Source: Zhongshania sp.
GTDB lineage: Bacteria; Pseudomonadota; Gammaproteobacteria; Pseudomonadales; Spongiibacteraceae
Length of the DNA: 41,835 nt
Direction: 5' to 3'
NCBI GenBank assembly: GCA_018066965.1
Contig: JAGPVP010000058.1
Span: 1 to 41,835, forward strand
Shown: positions 7,531 to 16,515 of the stretch, one piece after another
Position numbering within the stretch: position 1 is the first letter of the stretch
How the letters are laid out: each line of letters begins with the position of its first letter
The notes under the pieces: generated by a model
Databases searched by the model: none
Seen by the model: only the letters and a program-made list of their open reading frames with translations
What the model was told of the DNA's origin: nothing
Program-made: the position numbers and the translations under genes

Positions 7531-9867
7531 ATGAATAATCCAGAGTTAATACCGGTTATTGTCGGCGTCGGCGAATATATCGATCGCCCAACAGATACCG
7601 CCGACGCCCTTGAGCCTACTGCGCTTATGGCAGAGGCGCTAAAAAATGCTGATTGCGATGCAACAGGGAAAACTGACGTTTTACTGCATCAGTTAGACTC
7701 CATTGAGCTAATCGGCCTTGTTAGCTGGCGCTACCAAAATCCCGTGGCATCGCTGTGCAAATTACTGGACATTAATCCCGCAGCGCAAGTAAATGCAAGC
7801 ATGGGCGGTGAAACCCCCATCCGCCTAATTCATGACGCTGCCGTTAAAATAAGCCAAGGCAAAATTAAAACCGCCGCTATTGTCGGTTGCGAGGCCATGA
7901 ACGCGGTAAATCGCGCCCGCAAACAGAAGCTCGCCTTACATTGGACACCACTGGCGAAACATAAAGACACGGTGCGTTTTGCCAACGACAAAATTGATGT
8001 CAGTAAATTATCTAAAAATCTGGGCGTGCGCAGCCCGACGCAAATGTACCCGTTATATGAAATGGCGGCACAGGCGAGCTGGCAACAAAGCCCCGACCAA
8101 GGCCACGCTGAATCTGCCAAATTATGGGAACAATACGCGGCGACTGCCGCAGAAAACCCCTACGCATGGCTTCGACATGCACCGGACGCCAGCACCATTG
8201 GCGAAGTTACTGCTGACAATCGCTATATTAGCTGGCCCTACCCTAAATTTATGGTAGCGAATCCGTCGGTTAACCAAGCTGCCGCCGTTATTGTTACCAG
8301 CCTAGCCAACGCCCGTGCGGCCGGTGTTGCAGAAAATAAAATCATCTATATTTGGGGTGGCGCAGCGGCCGCAGAGCCTGATGATTTTATTCAGCGCGAC
8401 CGCTACGATCGCAGCACCGCGCAAACCGAAACCTTGCTAAAAGCGGTCGATATTGCCGGCGGCGATGCACGTAAATTCGGCAAATTAGAGCTGTATAGCT
8501 GCTTTCCCGTTGTACCCAAAATGGCATTGCGCGAACTTAAACTATCATCAACCACGCACTCTCCCACAGTCGCGGGTGGCCTTAGTTTTTTCGGTGGCCC
8601 ACTTAACAACTATATGAGCCACGCCGCCTGCGCCATGGTTCGCGCTCTGCGAGCATCGCCGGGAGAACTTGGTTTGCTCTACGGCCAGGGTGGTTTTGTT
8701 AGCAAACATCACACCCTCGTGGTCAGCACCACACCACCAATAGCTGCGCTGAACCCTGACTATTCAGTGCAGGCAAAGGCCGAGGCAACACGCGACCCCG
8801 TTCCGGTTTTCGACGAGTATTACAGCGGCCCTGCAACAATCGAAACCTACACCATTCAATACGGCCGCAATGGGACAATCAACCAAGGCATTGTTATTTT
8901 GCGCGGCAGCGAAGGCCAGCGCACCATGGCCAGAGTTACTGCCGATGACGCCCAATCTATTGCGGTGCTACTCGATGGTTCAAGGTCAGCAGTAGGTGCA
9001 CAGGGCCATGTAAAAATAGACAATTTCGGCAAGCCCACATGGCAAGCTGGCCCGTTGCGAGCGCGCTCACCCAGCGACTTTGAGTTTGCCAAAGTAGAAC
9101 GCGACGGCCACTTAACCGTCGTCACCATTAACTGCCCCGCCACGATGAATGCGCTCACGCCGCAGGCCAATGACGAATTAGCTGAAATCTTTAATGACTT
9201 TGCCAAAGACCCAGAACAATGGGTTGCCATACTCACAGGGGCAGGCGAAAAAGCCTTTTCAGCGGGTAATGATTTAAAGCACACCGCAGAAGTAATGGCA
9301 CAGGGCGAAGTTCCCGAAGTACCAAGCAGCGGATTTGCGGGGCTTACTGCCCGTTTCGATCTAGACAAACCCATCATCGCCGCTGTCAATGGTGTCGCTA
9401 TGGGTGGCGGCTTTGAAATCGCCCTCGCCTGCGATTTAATTATCGCCGCAGAACACGCCAGTTTTGCCCTACCTGAGCCGAAAGTTGGGCTCGCTGCGGT
9501 GGCAGGTGGATTATTAAGGCTGCCCCGTCAAATTGGTCAAAAGCAGGCCATGAGCATGATCCTTACCGGTCGCAAAGTAAGCGCGACCGAAGCTAAGGCA
9601 ATGGGCTTTGTTCATGACGTTGTTAGCTCCGATGAATTAATGGCAACAGCTAAGAAGTTAGCCGCAGATATCATCGCCTGCAGCCCCATGTCAATTCAGG
9701 CCTCTAAGCAAATTGTACGCAAAGGCTTAGAAGAAGAATCGCTTGAAACCGCCTATCAACAACAAAATTATTACCCTGCAACCCGCGCGCTCTATAAAAG
9801 CGCTGATTTCCGTGAGGGGCCAAGTGCGTTCGCTCAAAAACGTCCGCCCGTCTGGAAGGGTCGCTAA
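7531..9867 (+). CDS. Fusion of thiolase-like (TLP1-type) protein and enoyl-CoA hydratase
   Basis: A 778-residue two-part enzyme. Residues 1 to about 505 resemble the thiolase-like/SCP2-thiolase group with an added C-terminal beta domain (IPVIVGVGEY start, SMGGETPIRLIHDAA, LELYSCFPVVP, GGLSFFGGPLNNY, LLYGQGGFVSKHH). The usual thiolase nucleophile Cys is not visible in SMGGETP. Residues from about 522 to the end are a full crotonase domain with oxyanion-hole segments AFSAGNDLK and GVAMGGGFE. Both hydratase glutamates are kept, Glu629 in GGGFE and Glu649 in LPEPK, exactly 20 residues apart as in mitochondrial enoyl-CoA hydratase. It may hydrate an enoyl-CoA and pass the product to a carbon-carbon cleaving domain. 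It follows the ADP-forming synthetase and precedes an acyl-CoA dehydrogenase. Confidence 0.87.
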   Translation: MNNPELIPVIVGVGEYIDRPTDTADALEPTALMAEALKNADCDATGKTDVLLHQLDSIELIGLVSWRYQNPVASLCKLLDINPAAQVNASMGGETPIRLIHDAAVKISQGKIKTAAIVGCEAMNAVNRARKQKLALHWTPLAKHKDTVRFANDKIDVSKLSKNLGVRSPTQMYPLYEMAAQASWQQSPDQGHAESAKLWEQYAATAAENPYAWLRHAPDASTIGEVTADNRYISWPYPKFMVANPSVNQAAAVIVTSLANARAAGVAENKIIYIWGGAAAAEPDDFIQRDRYDRSTAQTETLLKAVDIAGGDARKFGKLELYSCFPVVPKMALRELKLSSTTHSPTVAGGLSFFGGPLNNYMSHAACAMVRALRASPGELGLLYGQGGFVSKHHTLVVSTTPPIAALNPDYSVQAKAEATRDPVPVFDEYYSGPATIETYTIQYGRNGTINQGIVILRGSEGQRTMARVTADDAQSIAVLLDGSRSAVGAQGHVKIDNFGKPTWQAGPLRARSPSDFEFAKVERDGHLTVVTINCPATMNALTPQANDELAEIFNDFAKDPEQWVAILTGAGEKAFSAGNDLKHTAEVMAQGEVPEVPSSGFAGLTARFDLDKPIIAAVNGVAMGGGFEIALACDLIIAAEHASFALPEPKVGLAAVAGGLLRLPRQIGQKQAMSMILTGRKVSATEAKAMGFVHDVVSSDELMATAKKLAADIIACSPMSIQASKQIVRKGLEEESLETAYQQQNYYPATRALYKSADFREGPSAFAQKRPPVWKGR

Positions 9868-9911
9868 GTAATAGCAAAGCTTGCAGCGCAAAATTTATAC
9901 AGGACAACATC

Positions 9912-11138
9912 ATGAATATTGAATGGACCGCCGAAGAACTGCAATTTCGCGACGACGTGCGCAACTTCTTTGCCAAGGAACTAAGCGACGATATTCGCGC
10001 GGCAGGCAAACTAATGACCAGCGTTTATTCCGACCATAACTTATCTATGAAATGGCAAAGTGAGCTCGTTGCCAAAGGCTGGGCAGCACCGTCGTGGCCG
10101 GTCGAATACGGCGGCTGTGACTGGACTGTTGCCCAACATTATATTTTCGCCCGCGAACGCGCCCTAGCGTGCGCACCACCGCTGTCACCCATGGGCATAC
10201 AAATGTGTGCACCGGCCATTATTTGCTTTGGCACACCAGAACAAAAAGGCTTCTTCCTACCCCGTATGCTTAGCGGTGAACACTTTTGGTGTCAGGGTTA
10301 CTCGGAACCCGGTTCCGGCTCAGACCTGGCCTCACTGCAAATGCCCGCCGTAGACGACGGCGATCATTTCATTTGCAATGGTTCAAAAATATGGACCACC
10401 CACGCCGATGAAGCAAACTGGATTTTTTGCCTAGTACGCACCACCAAAGCAAGCAAACCCCAGCTAGGTATTACATTTTTAGTGATCGACATGAATACCC
10501 TCGGTATTGAAGTGAAGCCCATTATTTCACTCACCGGCGAGCACATTCAAAACGAAGTATTTTTCCAAGACGTACGCGTACCAAAAACCAATGTTATTGG
10601 TAAGGTCGATGAAGGTTGGACCGTGGCCAAATACCTACTTGAATTTGAGCGTGGTGGCGCAGCTTATGCGCCGCTCATGCAAATTCGCTTAGAGGAAATA
10701 CGTGAATTCGCCGCGGCCGTTCCCGGTGACAGCTGCCCGCGCCTTATCGACGACCCACTCTTTGCCGCTAAACTCGCCCAAGCAGAGATAAAGGCTGCCA
10801 CCTTAGAAATGTATGAATTACGAACGATGTCGGATATATCTGCCGGCGGCTCACCAGGAACATCGGCATCGGTAATGAAAATTCTGGGCACTGAATTGCA
10901 ACAACTGGTAAGCGAGGTCGCCTTGGAGGCTAGCGCGGGCTATGGCAATAGCTACCAGCCCCAAGCCTGCGCCCCCGGCGGTGCAACCATTTACCCCCAT
11001 CAAGAATCAGGCTTAGAAGGCCCACTCGACGCCGCACTGGCTCCGCTGCGCTACTTTAATGAGCGAGCAGGTAGTATTTATGCAGGTTCGAATGAAATCC
11101 AACGAAATATTTTAGCGAAGGCAGCATTGGGGCTTTAA
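9912..11138 (+). CDS. Acyl-CoA dehydrogenase (paralogue of the one at 793-1977)
   Basis: A 408-residue acyl-CoA dehydrogenase. GYSEPGSGSDLASL occupies 129-142, NGSKIWTT 156-163, and YAGSNEIQRNI begins at 390. Ala391 replaces the YEGT glutamate, but Glu246 in LEFER lies at the alternative catalytic position used by isovaleryl-CoA and long-chain dehydrogenases. A longer loop near 330-370 (SYQPQACAPGG) distinguishes it from its paralogue. ATG is preceded by AGGA with 8-base spacing. It ends the plus-strand unit begun by the ADP-forming synthetase. Because the two paralogues sit in divergent units sharing one operator region, they could act on successive intermediates or form a mixed tetramer; both are inferences. 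Confidence 0.93.
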   Translation: MNIEWTAEELQFRDDVRNFFAKELSDDIRAAGKLMTSVYSDHNLSMKWQSELVAKGWAAPSWPVEYGGCDWTVAQHYIFARERALACAPPLSPMGIQMCAPAIICFGTPEQKGFFLPRMLSGEHFWCQGYSEPGSGSDLASLQMPAVDDGDHFICNGSKIWTTHADEANWIFCLVRTTKASKPQLGITFLVIDMNTLGIEVKPIISLTGEHIQNEVFFQDVRVPKTNVIGKVDEGWTVAKYLLEFERGGAAYAPLMQIRLEEIREFAAAVPGDSCPRLIDDPLFAAKLAQAEIKAATLEMYELRTMSDISAGGSPGTSASVMKILGTELQQLVSEVALEASAGYGNSYQPQACAPGGATIYPHQESGLEGPLDAALAPLRYFNERAGSIYAGSNEIQRNILAKAALGL

Positions 11139-11154
11139 TGCCCCTCCGATTTTA
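11129..11154 (+). terminator. Possible terminator overlapping the acyl-CoA dehydrogenase stop
   Basis: GGGGC-TTTAAT-GCCCC (11129-11144) is followed by TCCGATTTTA. The stop codon TAA lies in the loop. The stem has only 5 bp and the T-run is short and displaced, so this is a modest candidate. Confidence 0.4.
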
Positions 11155-11406
11155 TGTGAGTTTAGAATAGCAATAACCGTCCAAAGCGTATGGCCCACCG
11201 TTGGCTGAACACGATGCCTTGGACAGCTCGCAGAAAAACCACGCTGCTTCAGAGCTAAATCCGCGCTTAGCCCGCACAACCAATCGATTCACTGTAGCGA
11301 CATATACCCACACTCATTCATTGAAAATTATCGTTAAAGATTTTATCTATACCTAATCTTATATTTACGAGCGGCAGGTAATAAAAAAGTATTTGTTAGA
11401 AACAAT
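11155..11406. other. Gene-free stretch between convergent units
   Basis: Spacer between the plus-strand acyl-CoA dehydrogenase and the minus-strand TonB receptor. It shows no plausible reading frame, repeat or RNA gene. The strong hairpin at 11407-11440 follows. Confidence 0.5.
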
Positions 11407-11440
11407 AAAAGTCATCGTAACCCCAGCTACGATGACTTTT
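11407..11440. terminator. Bidirectional intrinsic terminator
   Basis: A perfect 13-bp stem AAAAGTCATCGTA/TACGATGACTTTT with an 8-nt loop. The flanking A and T runs give a T-tract on either strand. It lies 33 bases past the stop of the TonB receptor, where it would end minus-strand transcripts, and would also stop read-through from the convergent plus-strand unit. Confidence 0.88.
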
Positions 11441-11472
11441 ATTAATTTCGGAGTTTTAGTATATGGGCGTTA

Positions 11473-13617
11473 CTAGAACCGGAAACCCACTTCAACACCG
11501 TATGTCGCTGGCGTGCCGTATTGCTGCAACATCGCCGCACTCTGACCTAGCACCTGCACTAAATATTCTTCATCAGTTACATTGTTGCCATAAATAGAAA
11601 CGCTATAGCGCTCATTTTCCGGTGTCCATGTAGCACGCAGATTCAGCAAAGCATATGCATCTTGGTGTGCATCATTCGCGGCATCAAAATAGAATTTAGA
11701 CGAATAATAGTAGCTACCAAAAAACGTGAGCATCCCGTTATTTAAAGGTTGATCATAAGTTGCAGAAAGATTGGTCGTCACTTTAGGTGTGCGCAATAGT
11801 TCGTTACCACCTGCATCTATGCTCGCCGGCGTATAAGCATCACCGGGGTTGCCGGTACCAATATAGGCTGGCGCATCAGGAAAATCATCGTATTCTGACT
11901 TGGTATAAGCGGTATTAAAGTCGATCTTCAGCTTTTCGTTAACGAGATAAGATAGCTGAAAATCAGCTCCGTAGATGGTCGCCGCTGCCGCATTAACGAG
12001 AATCGAACTGGCATCGACATATCGGTTAACTTGAAGCTCAGAATAATCGTAATAGAAAGCCGCAGCCTCTAAAGTCCAAACATCTTGCTGAGTTTTATAG
12101 CCAACTTCATAGGCAATAATTTCTTCAGGGTCAACCGGCACGGTACTAAAACCTGCCGCATTAAACACACCGGATTTATAGCCTTTGGTAACAGACCCAT
12201 ACACTGAACTGTCTTCATTTAGACTATGACGCAATACCATTCGAGGTGAAAAATCGGCGAAGGTTTCTTCCTCGGTAGTGTACGGAATTGCCTGCGGCAC
12301 GCTTTCAAAATTCACCGTTAGCGTATCGGAGCTATAGCGACCGCCCAATGTTAAGAACCAAGATTCGGAAAGGTCGTAAGTTGCATCAGCAAATACCGCA
12401 TAGGCTTTGGTCTTCTGCCCATCTGCAAAGAAATTATCAATTTGCGCGCCAGAAGCAGTTAAATTAAAGAATGGAAATTGCGCGTCATTCTCAAAATAAT
12501 ACAGGCCAGCTACCCATTGTAATGATCCCGAACCTGTAGATGTGAAGTTAATCTCTTGAGAAAAACTGTCGTCCTCGACCTGATAATGACCGTGAAAAAT
12601 TGGCAGGGAGGTAGCATCGTAGTCTTGCTTACTCACTACCGTCTCATCATGATAGCCGGTATACGAAGTCAATATAAAGGCATCATAGTCGACCTCAATT
12701 TTTATGCTGAAGTCATCAGACTTTGCAGTAAATGCCAAATCAGAATCTACTGACACAAGGCCACGACGCGAATAAATATCAATAGGTTCGCCATCCGTGT
12801 GAACAGGATCTACGGTAGGGTTGCTAGGATCATTGGCAACAGCTCTGCCCTCATAAGCGGTAACTCCGTTAGCGCTGCCGTCATTTCTGTCGGTATGTGC
12901 ATAGCTCAGCAATACTGAAACATTATCGGTGGGCTCGATGAGTGCTTTTATACGCGCACCCCAGTTTTCTAACTCATCAACATTCTTACCCGTATACCTA
13001 TTTTTAACAAAACCATCGCTTTCATGGTAATACGCAGCAACACCCAACGCGACCTTATCACTAACACCACCAGAACCAGCAAAGGTGGTACGTAAATCGC
13101 CATAACGACCATAGCGCACTTTTAATGCCGCTTCTGGCTCGTAGCTAGGCGTCGTGGTGGTGACTAATATTGCGCCGCCTGTTGCATTACGACCGAACAA
13201 GGTTCCCTGCGGCCCCTTTAACACCTGCACTGACTCGATATCAGCCATTTCAAAGGCACTAGTCAACGCACTGGAATGATAAATTCCATCTACATAGGTG
13301 GCAACCGACGCACTCAAACCTGGCCCCGCAACAGAACTACCCACACCACGCAAGGTAGGCTGTGAAAACCCGCCAGAAAGATCCACCCGTAAACCAGGCA
13401 CTGTTTGCGCTAGATCTTGCGTAGAAATAATGCCAGCTTGCTCCAAGTCCTCACCGCTTGCACTAGCAATAGAAATTGGCACATCAATATTTCGCTCTGA
13501 GCGCTTTTGTGCGGTAACAACGACTTCTTCTATTACGGTATCACTTTGAACCGCGTGAGAAAAAGCCACAGGTAAACTTATGGCGGATATTAAGACACTA
13601 CGTGTTGTTATTTTCAT
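11473..13617 (-). CDS. TonB-dependent outer-membrane receptor
   Basis: A 714-residue outer-membrane transporter. A signal peptide (about residues 1-25, MKITTRSVLISAI and a hydrophobic stretch) precedes a TonB-box-like segment (IEEVVVTAQKR). A plug domain follows, with SVQVLKGPQGTLFGRNATGG near 130-150, then a beta-barrel ending in the C-terminal aromatic VGFRF typical of outer-membrane proteins. It resembles the broad FecA/CirA-like group that marine proteobacteria use for organic substrates as well as siderophores. The ATG has GGGAG seven bases upstream. It is flanked by the catabolic units, and site B of the shared motif lies 78 bases upstream of its start, so substrate uptake for the island is the likely role. 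The ligand is unknown. Confidence 0.95.
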   Translation of the reverse strand: MKITTRSVLISAISLPVAFSHAVQSDTVIEEVVVTAQKRSERNIDVPISIASASGEDLEQAGIISTQDLAQTVPGLRVDLSGGFSQPTLRGVGSSVAGPGLSASVATYVDGIYHSSALTSAFEMADIESVQVLKGPQGTLFGRNATGGAILVTTTTPSYEPEAALKVRYGRYGDLRTTFAGSGGVSDKVALGVAAYYHESDGFVKNRYTGKNVDELENWGARIKALIEPTDNVSVLLSYAHTDRNDGSANGVTAYEGRAVANDPSNPTVDPVHTDGEPIDIYSRRGLVSVDSDLAFTAKSDDFSIKIEVDYDAFILTSYTGYHDETVVSKQDYDATSLPIFHGHYQVEDDSFSQEINFTSTGSGSLQWVAGLYYFENDAQFPFFNLTASGAQIDNFFADGQKTKAYAVFADATYDLSESWFLTLGGRYSSDTLTVNFESVPQAIPYTTEEETFADFSPRMVLRHSLNEDSSVYGSVTKGYKSGVFNAAGFSTVPVDPEEIIAYEVGYKTQQDVWTLEAAAFYYDYSELQVNRYVDASSILVNAAAATIYGADFQLSYLVNEKLKIDFNTAYTKSEYDDFPDAPAYIGTGNPGDAYTPASIDAGGNELLRTPKVTTNLSATYDQPLNNGMLTFFGSYYYSSKFYFDAANDAHQDAYALLNLRATWTPENERYSVSIYGNNVTDEEYLVQVLGQSAAMLQQYGTPATYGVEVGFRF

Positions 13618-13694
13618 ACCTCTGCTCCCAGATTAAATACATACGATTGACCTCACCGATATGCCATCAAAATCAATCGATTAACTAAATAGCC

Positions 13695-13713
13695 AATCTA
13701 ATGATGTTAGTTT
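13695..13713. promoter_or_regulatory. Putative 19-bp operator, site B
   Basis: AATCTAATGATGTTAGTTT, 78 bases upstream of the TonB receptor ATG. It shares the invariant ATCTAAT......TAG.TT with sites A, C and D. The receptor otherwise has a separate 238-base leader after the upstream aldehyde dehydrogenase stop. Confidence 0.65.
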
Positions 13714-13855
13714 AACGGACGTAACCCGTCAATTAAGGCGTGGTAGGGATTTATACTTACGGTTATATTTTTCGAGTTGTAATAAAAATTATTAGCTAGC
13801 GAAAATCACTCCCCATCAAATAAGCGAGTTAGTTAGCAACGCGGGAAACGATTTT

Positions 13856-15286
13856 CTAGCGCGTTTTTTTAAGCTGAAATTTGAGCATATTTCCAATGGC
13901 CTTACCGTAGGGTGGGTCCATCATCGCGCCGAGTTTTTTATACCAGCCTTGTTCAAAAACTGATTTGGCGTGTGAAAATCTTTTGAAGCCCGATCCGCCA
14001 CCCCAGTAACTGCCCATACCACTATGCCCTACACCACCAAAGGGAAGATCAGACATCATTAGCTGCATCATGACTTCGTTAATGGCTAAGCCGCCGGAGC
14101 TAGTTTGACTTAGGATGATCGCTTTTTCTTGCTCATTATCGCCAAAAAAATACAGCGCCAATGGGCACTCACCTTTGTTGACGTAATCGACAGCGTCTTG
14201 GAATATTTTATAGGTTTTGATGACTAAAATCGGCCCGAATATTTCCTCCTGCATTAGGCGGCTATCCTCCGGCGGATTAACAACAATCGCGGGCGTAAAT
14301 TGACGGCGCGCATCGGTGGCGCCCACATCAACTTTAATAATATTGCAGGCCTTGGCTTCTGCATCAGCTATTAGCTCATGCATGCGCTTGTAATGAGCAT
14401 CGGTGGCAATCGACGCATAATCTGCCGCAGCTTTGTCTAGCGGGTACATTTTAGTCACCGCTGCCTTAGCCTGATCAACAAACTCATCGAGCTGCGCTTC
14501 GGGAAGAAAAACATAATCAGGGGTAATACAGCCCTGTCCAGAGTTAATGAGACGACCACTCATGGTTCGCGACGCGGTATAGGCGATATCTGCACCGGCG
14601 CCAATAATCACCGGAGACTTACCACCCAACTCCAGCGTGACCGGCACTAAATTACGCGCGGCTGCAGCCATAATATATTTAGCGGTGCCAGCACTACCGG
14701 TGTACATCAAATGATTAAAAGGTAACTCTGCGAAAGCACGGGAAACCTCAACTTCACCGGTAACAATCGCCAACTCACTCACATCAAAATATTCAGGTAA
14801 TTTTGTCGCCATCAGCTCTGCGGCATGGGGCGAAAACTCCGAGACCTTGACCATGACACGATTGCCGGCACAAAAGGCGTCCATGCTAGCAACTATCGCC
14901 ATTGCCAAGGGCCCATTCCAGGGCACCATAACGCCGACCACACCGAGAGCTTGATATTTTATATAGGTTTTCGCACCCATAAGGTTAAAGGGGAAATCCG
15001 GTTTACGAACCTCATCCTTCATCCAGTTTTTTAAATTCTTTTTTATTGATTTGGCGTGATTGATAACGGGGATAATTTCTACTGCTTTGATAAAGGAATC
15101 TGGTTTATGGATCCAATCCTTTTTAGTGGCTTCAACAATGGCATCTTGATTATCGATTAAAAAGTCCACACAGCGTTCAACACGATCTATACGCGTCTGA
15201 ATACTCGCCTCTCCGCCCTGCATAAAACTTTCGCGCTGAATACGCAAAATGTCGCCTAGCGATTCTGGACTATTTGCCTCCATCAT
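13856..15286 (-). CDS. Aldehyde dehydrogenase, coniferyl-aldehyde-dehydrogenase-like
   Basis: A 476-residue class-3-like aldehyde dehydrogenase of the CalB type. Visible are VMVPWNGP (cofactor-site Asn), KVSEFSPH, the general base Glu in LELGGKSP near residue 220, and the nucleophile Cys in NSGQGCITPDYVF near 254. The C-terminal FGGVGHSGMGSYWGG and FKRFSHAKSVF are characteristic of the CalB/fatty-aldehyde branch. The gene begins with two ATG codons, with GGGGAG nine bases before the first. It is the last gene of the unit Rieske oxygenase, GMC oxidoreductase, acyl-CoA dehydrogenase, aldehyde dehydrogenase, 35 bases after the previous stop. With the GMC enzyme it would take an alcohol to the acid. 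It is clearly distinct from the aldehyde dehydrogenase at 2014-3447. Confidence 0.92.
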   Translation of the reverse strand: MMEANSPESLGDILRIQRESFMQGGEASIQTRIDRVERCVDFLIDNQDAIVEATKKDWIHKPDSFIKAVEIIPVINHAKSIKKNLKNWMKDEVRKPDFPFNLMGAKTYIKYQALGVVGVMVPWNGPLAMAIVASMDAFCAGNRVMVKVSEFSPHAAELMATKLPEYFDVSELAIVTGEVEVSRAFAELPFNHLMYTGSAGTAKYIMAAAARNLVPVTLELGGKSPVIIGAGADIAYTASRTMSGRLINSGQGCITPDYVFLPEAQLDEFVDQAKAAVTKMYPLDKAAADYASIATDAHYKRMHELIADAEAKACNIIKVDVGATDARRQFTPAIVVNPPEDSRLMQEEIFGPILVIKTYKIFQDAVDYVNKGECPLALYFFGDNEQEKAIILSQTSSGGLAINEVMMQLMMSDLPFGGVGHSGMGSYWGGGSGFKRFSHAKSVFEQGWYKKLGAMMDPPYGKAIGNMLKFQLKKTR

Positions 15287-15321
15287 ATTTTTATACTCCC
15301 CAATTATTGTATGGCCCAGAA

Positions 15322-16455
15322 TTAGCTCGCACGCAAAGCCGCGTGGCGCATAAGATGATAATCTGCACTTCCAAATTCAGATTCAATAAGCGTCGCGCGC
15401 TTAAAATAATGACTTATCGCCAGCTCGTCAGTCATACCCATACCGCCGTGAAGCTGCACCGCATTTTGGCCTACAAAGCGGCAGGCTTTACTGACGGTAA
15501 CTTTGGCAGCAGAGGCAGCAATGGCGCGTTCATTTATTGACGAGGATAAATTTAAGGTCACCAAATACGCCGCCGAACGGGCCATTTCGATTTCCATATA
15601 CATATCGACCATACGATGCTGCAGGGCCTGAAAGTTTGATATTGGCTGACCAAATTGCTTACGCTGCTTGGTGTAGGCAACGGTGTCTTCGTGCAGTACC
15701 GACATCACCCCCACGGCCTCTGCAGAGAGCGCGGCTATTGCTTCATCGCCGGCTTGTTCAATATTCGCAAGCGCTTCACCTACGTCGCCGATAAGAGCCT
15801 CGGCACCTAATTGCACATTATTAAATTCAACATCCGCGGCACGCCGACCATCAATCGTGGGGTACTCACTTATGCGAATGCCAGTGCTAGCTTTATCGAG
15901 CAAAAATAAAGAAATACCGCTGCTATCGCCTGGCTCGCCGCTGGTGCGCGCCGTCACTAACAAATGCGAGGCCCAAGGCGCCGCCATCACCACCGATTTT
16001 TTACCGTTTAGCAACCAGCCATTGCTATTCGCAGTAGCGGTACTAGCAAGCGATTTAAAGTCGTAGCGTGCATTAGGCTCGCCCCATGCAAATGCCACAA
16101 TTCGTTCACCGGCAGCAATTTTAGCAAGCGTCTCATCAGCAGTAGCGCCACCAGCACGAGCCAACATACCGCCACAGATAATGACGGTTTCCAGATAAGG
16201 CTCTAATACCAAACTGCGTCCGAACTCTTCCATAACCAGCATGGTGCTTACGGCATCCATACCCATACCGCCCACTCGCTCCGGCAAGGTCATCGCGGTA
16301 ATCCCTAAGTCTTCTGCAAAAGCCTTCCAAATTTCGGGGCGCCAGCCATCAGCCAAACTCGCTTGGCGACGCGCTTCAAAATGGTAATTGTCTTGCAGAT
16401 AACTTTGCAGACTTTGGCGGATGAGGTTTTGTTCTTCGGTGAAAGAGAAATCCAT
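15322..16455 (-). CDS. Acyl-CoA dehydrogenase, divergent type without canonical Glu
   Basis: A 377-residue acyl-CoA dehydrogenase fold with MDFSFTEEQ at the start, RKQFGQPISNFQALQHR near 255-270 and HGGMGMTDELAISHYFKR near 330-348. By hand alignment, neither catalytic Glu position is filled: the YEGT equivalent is FGSADYH and the LxER equivalent lies in a Glu/Ala-rich stretch without ER. It belongs with small acyl-CoA dehydrogenases that in steroid side-chain catabolism work as the partner of a catalytic subunit. I use the ATG at 16455, since a longer reading would start at TTG without support. It lies between the GMC oxidoreductase and the CalB-like aldehyde dehydrogenase in one minus-strand unit. 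Function alone or as a heteromer is open. Confidence 0.88.
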   Translation of the reverse strand: MDFSFTEEQNLIRQSLQSYLQDNYHFEARRQASLADGWRPEIWKAFAEDLGITAMTLPERVGGMGMDAVSTMLVMEEFGRSLVLEPYLETVIICGGMLARAGGATADETLAKIAAGERIVAFAWGEPNARYDFKSLASTATANSNGWLLNGKKSVVMAAPWASHLLVTARTSGEPGDSSGISLFLLDKASTGIRISEYPTIDGRRAADVEFNNVQLGAEALIGDVGEALANIEQAGDEAIAALSAEAVGVMSVLHEDTVAYTKQRKQFGQPISNFQALQHRMVDMYMEIEMARSAAYLVTLNLSSSINERAIAASAAKVTVSKACRFVGQNAVQLHGGMGMTDELAISHYFKRATLIESEFGSADYHLMRHAALRAS

Positions 16456-16515
16456 AAAATCTTGTTCCGCTAATAAAACCAAATAATGTCAAAATGCCTT
16501 CGCGAACCGCTCGCT

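Noticed and set aside
8856..9389. 177-residue minus-strand frame inside the thiolase/hydratase fusion
   Set aside because: It is antisense to conserved crotonase coding sequence and has no family features.
16456..16482. TTG start of the third acyl-CoA dehydrogenase
   Set aside because: MDFSFTEEQ at the ATG 16455 is the usual beginning of the family, and no ribosome site supports the TTG.
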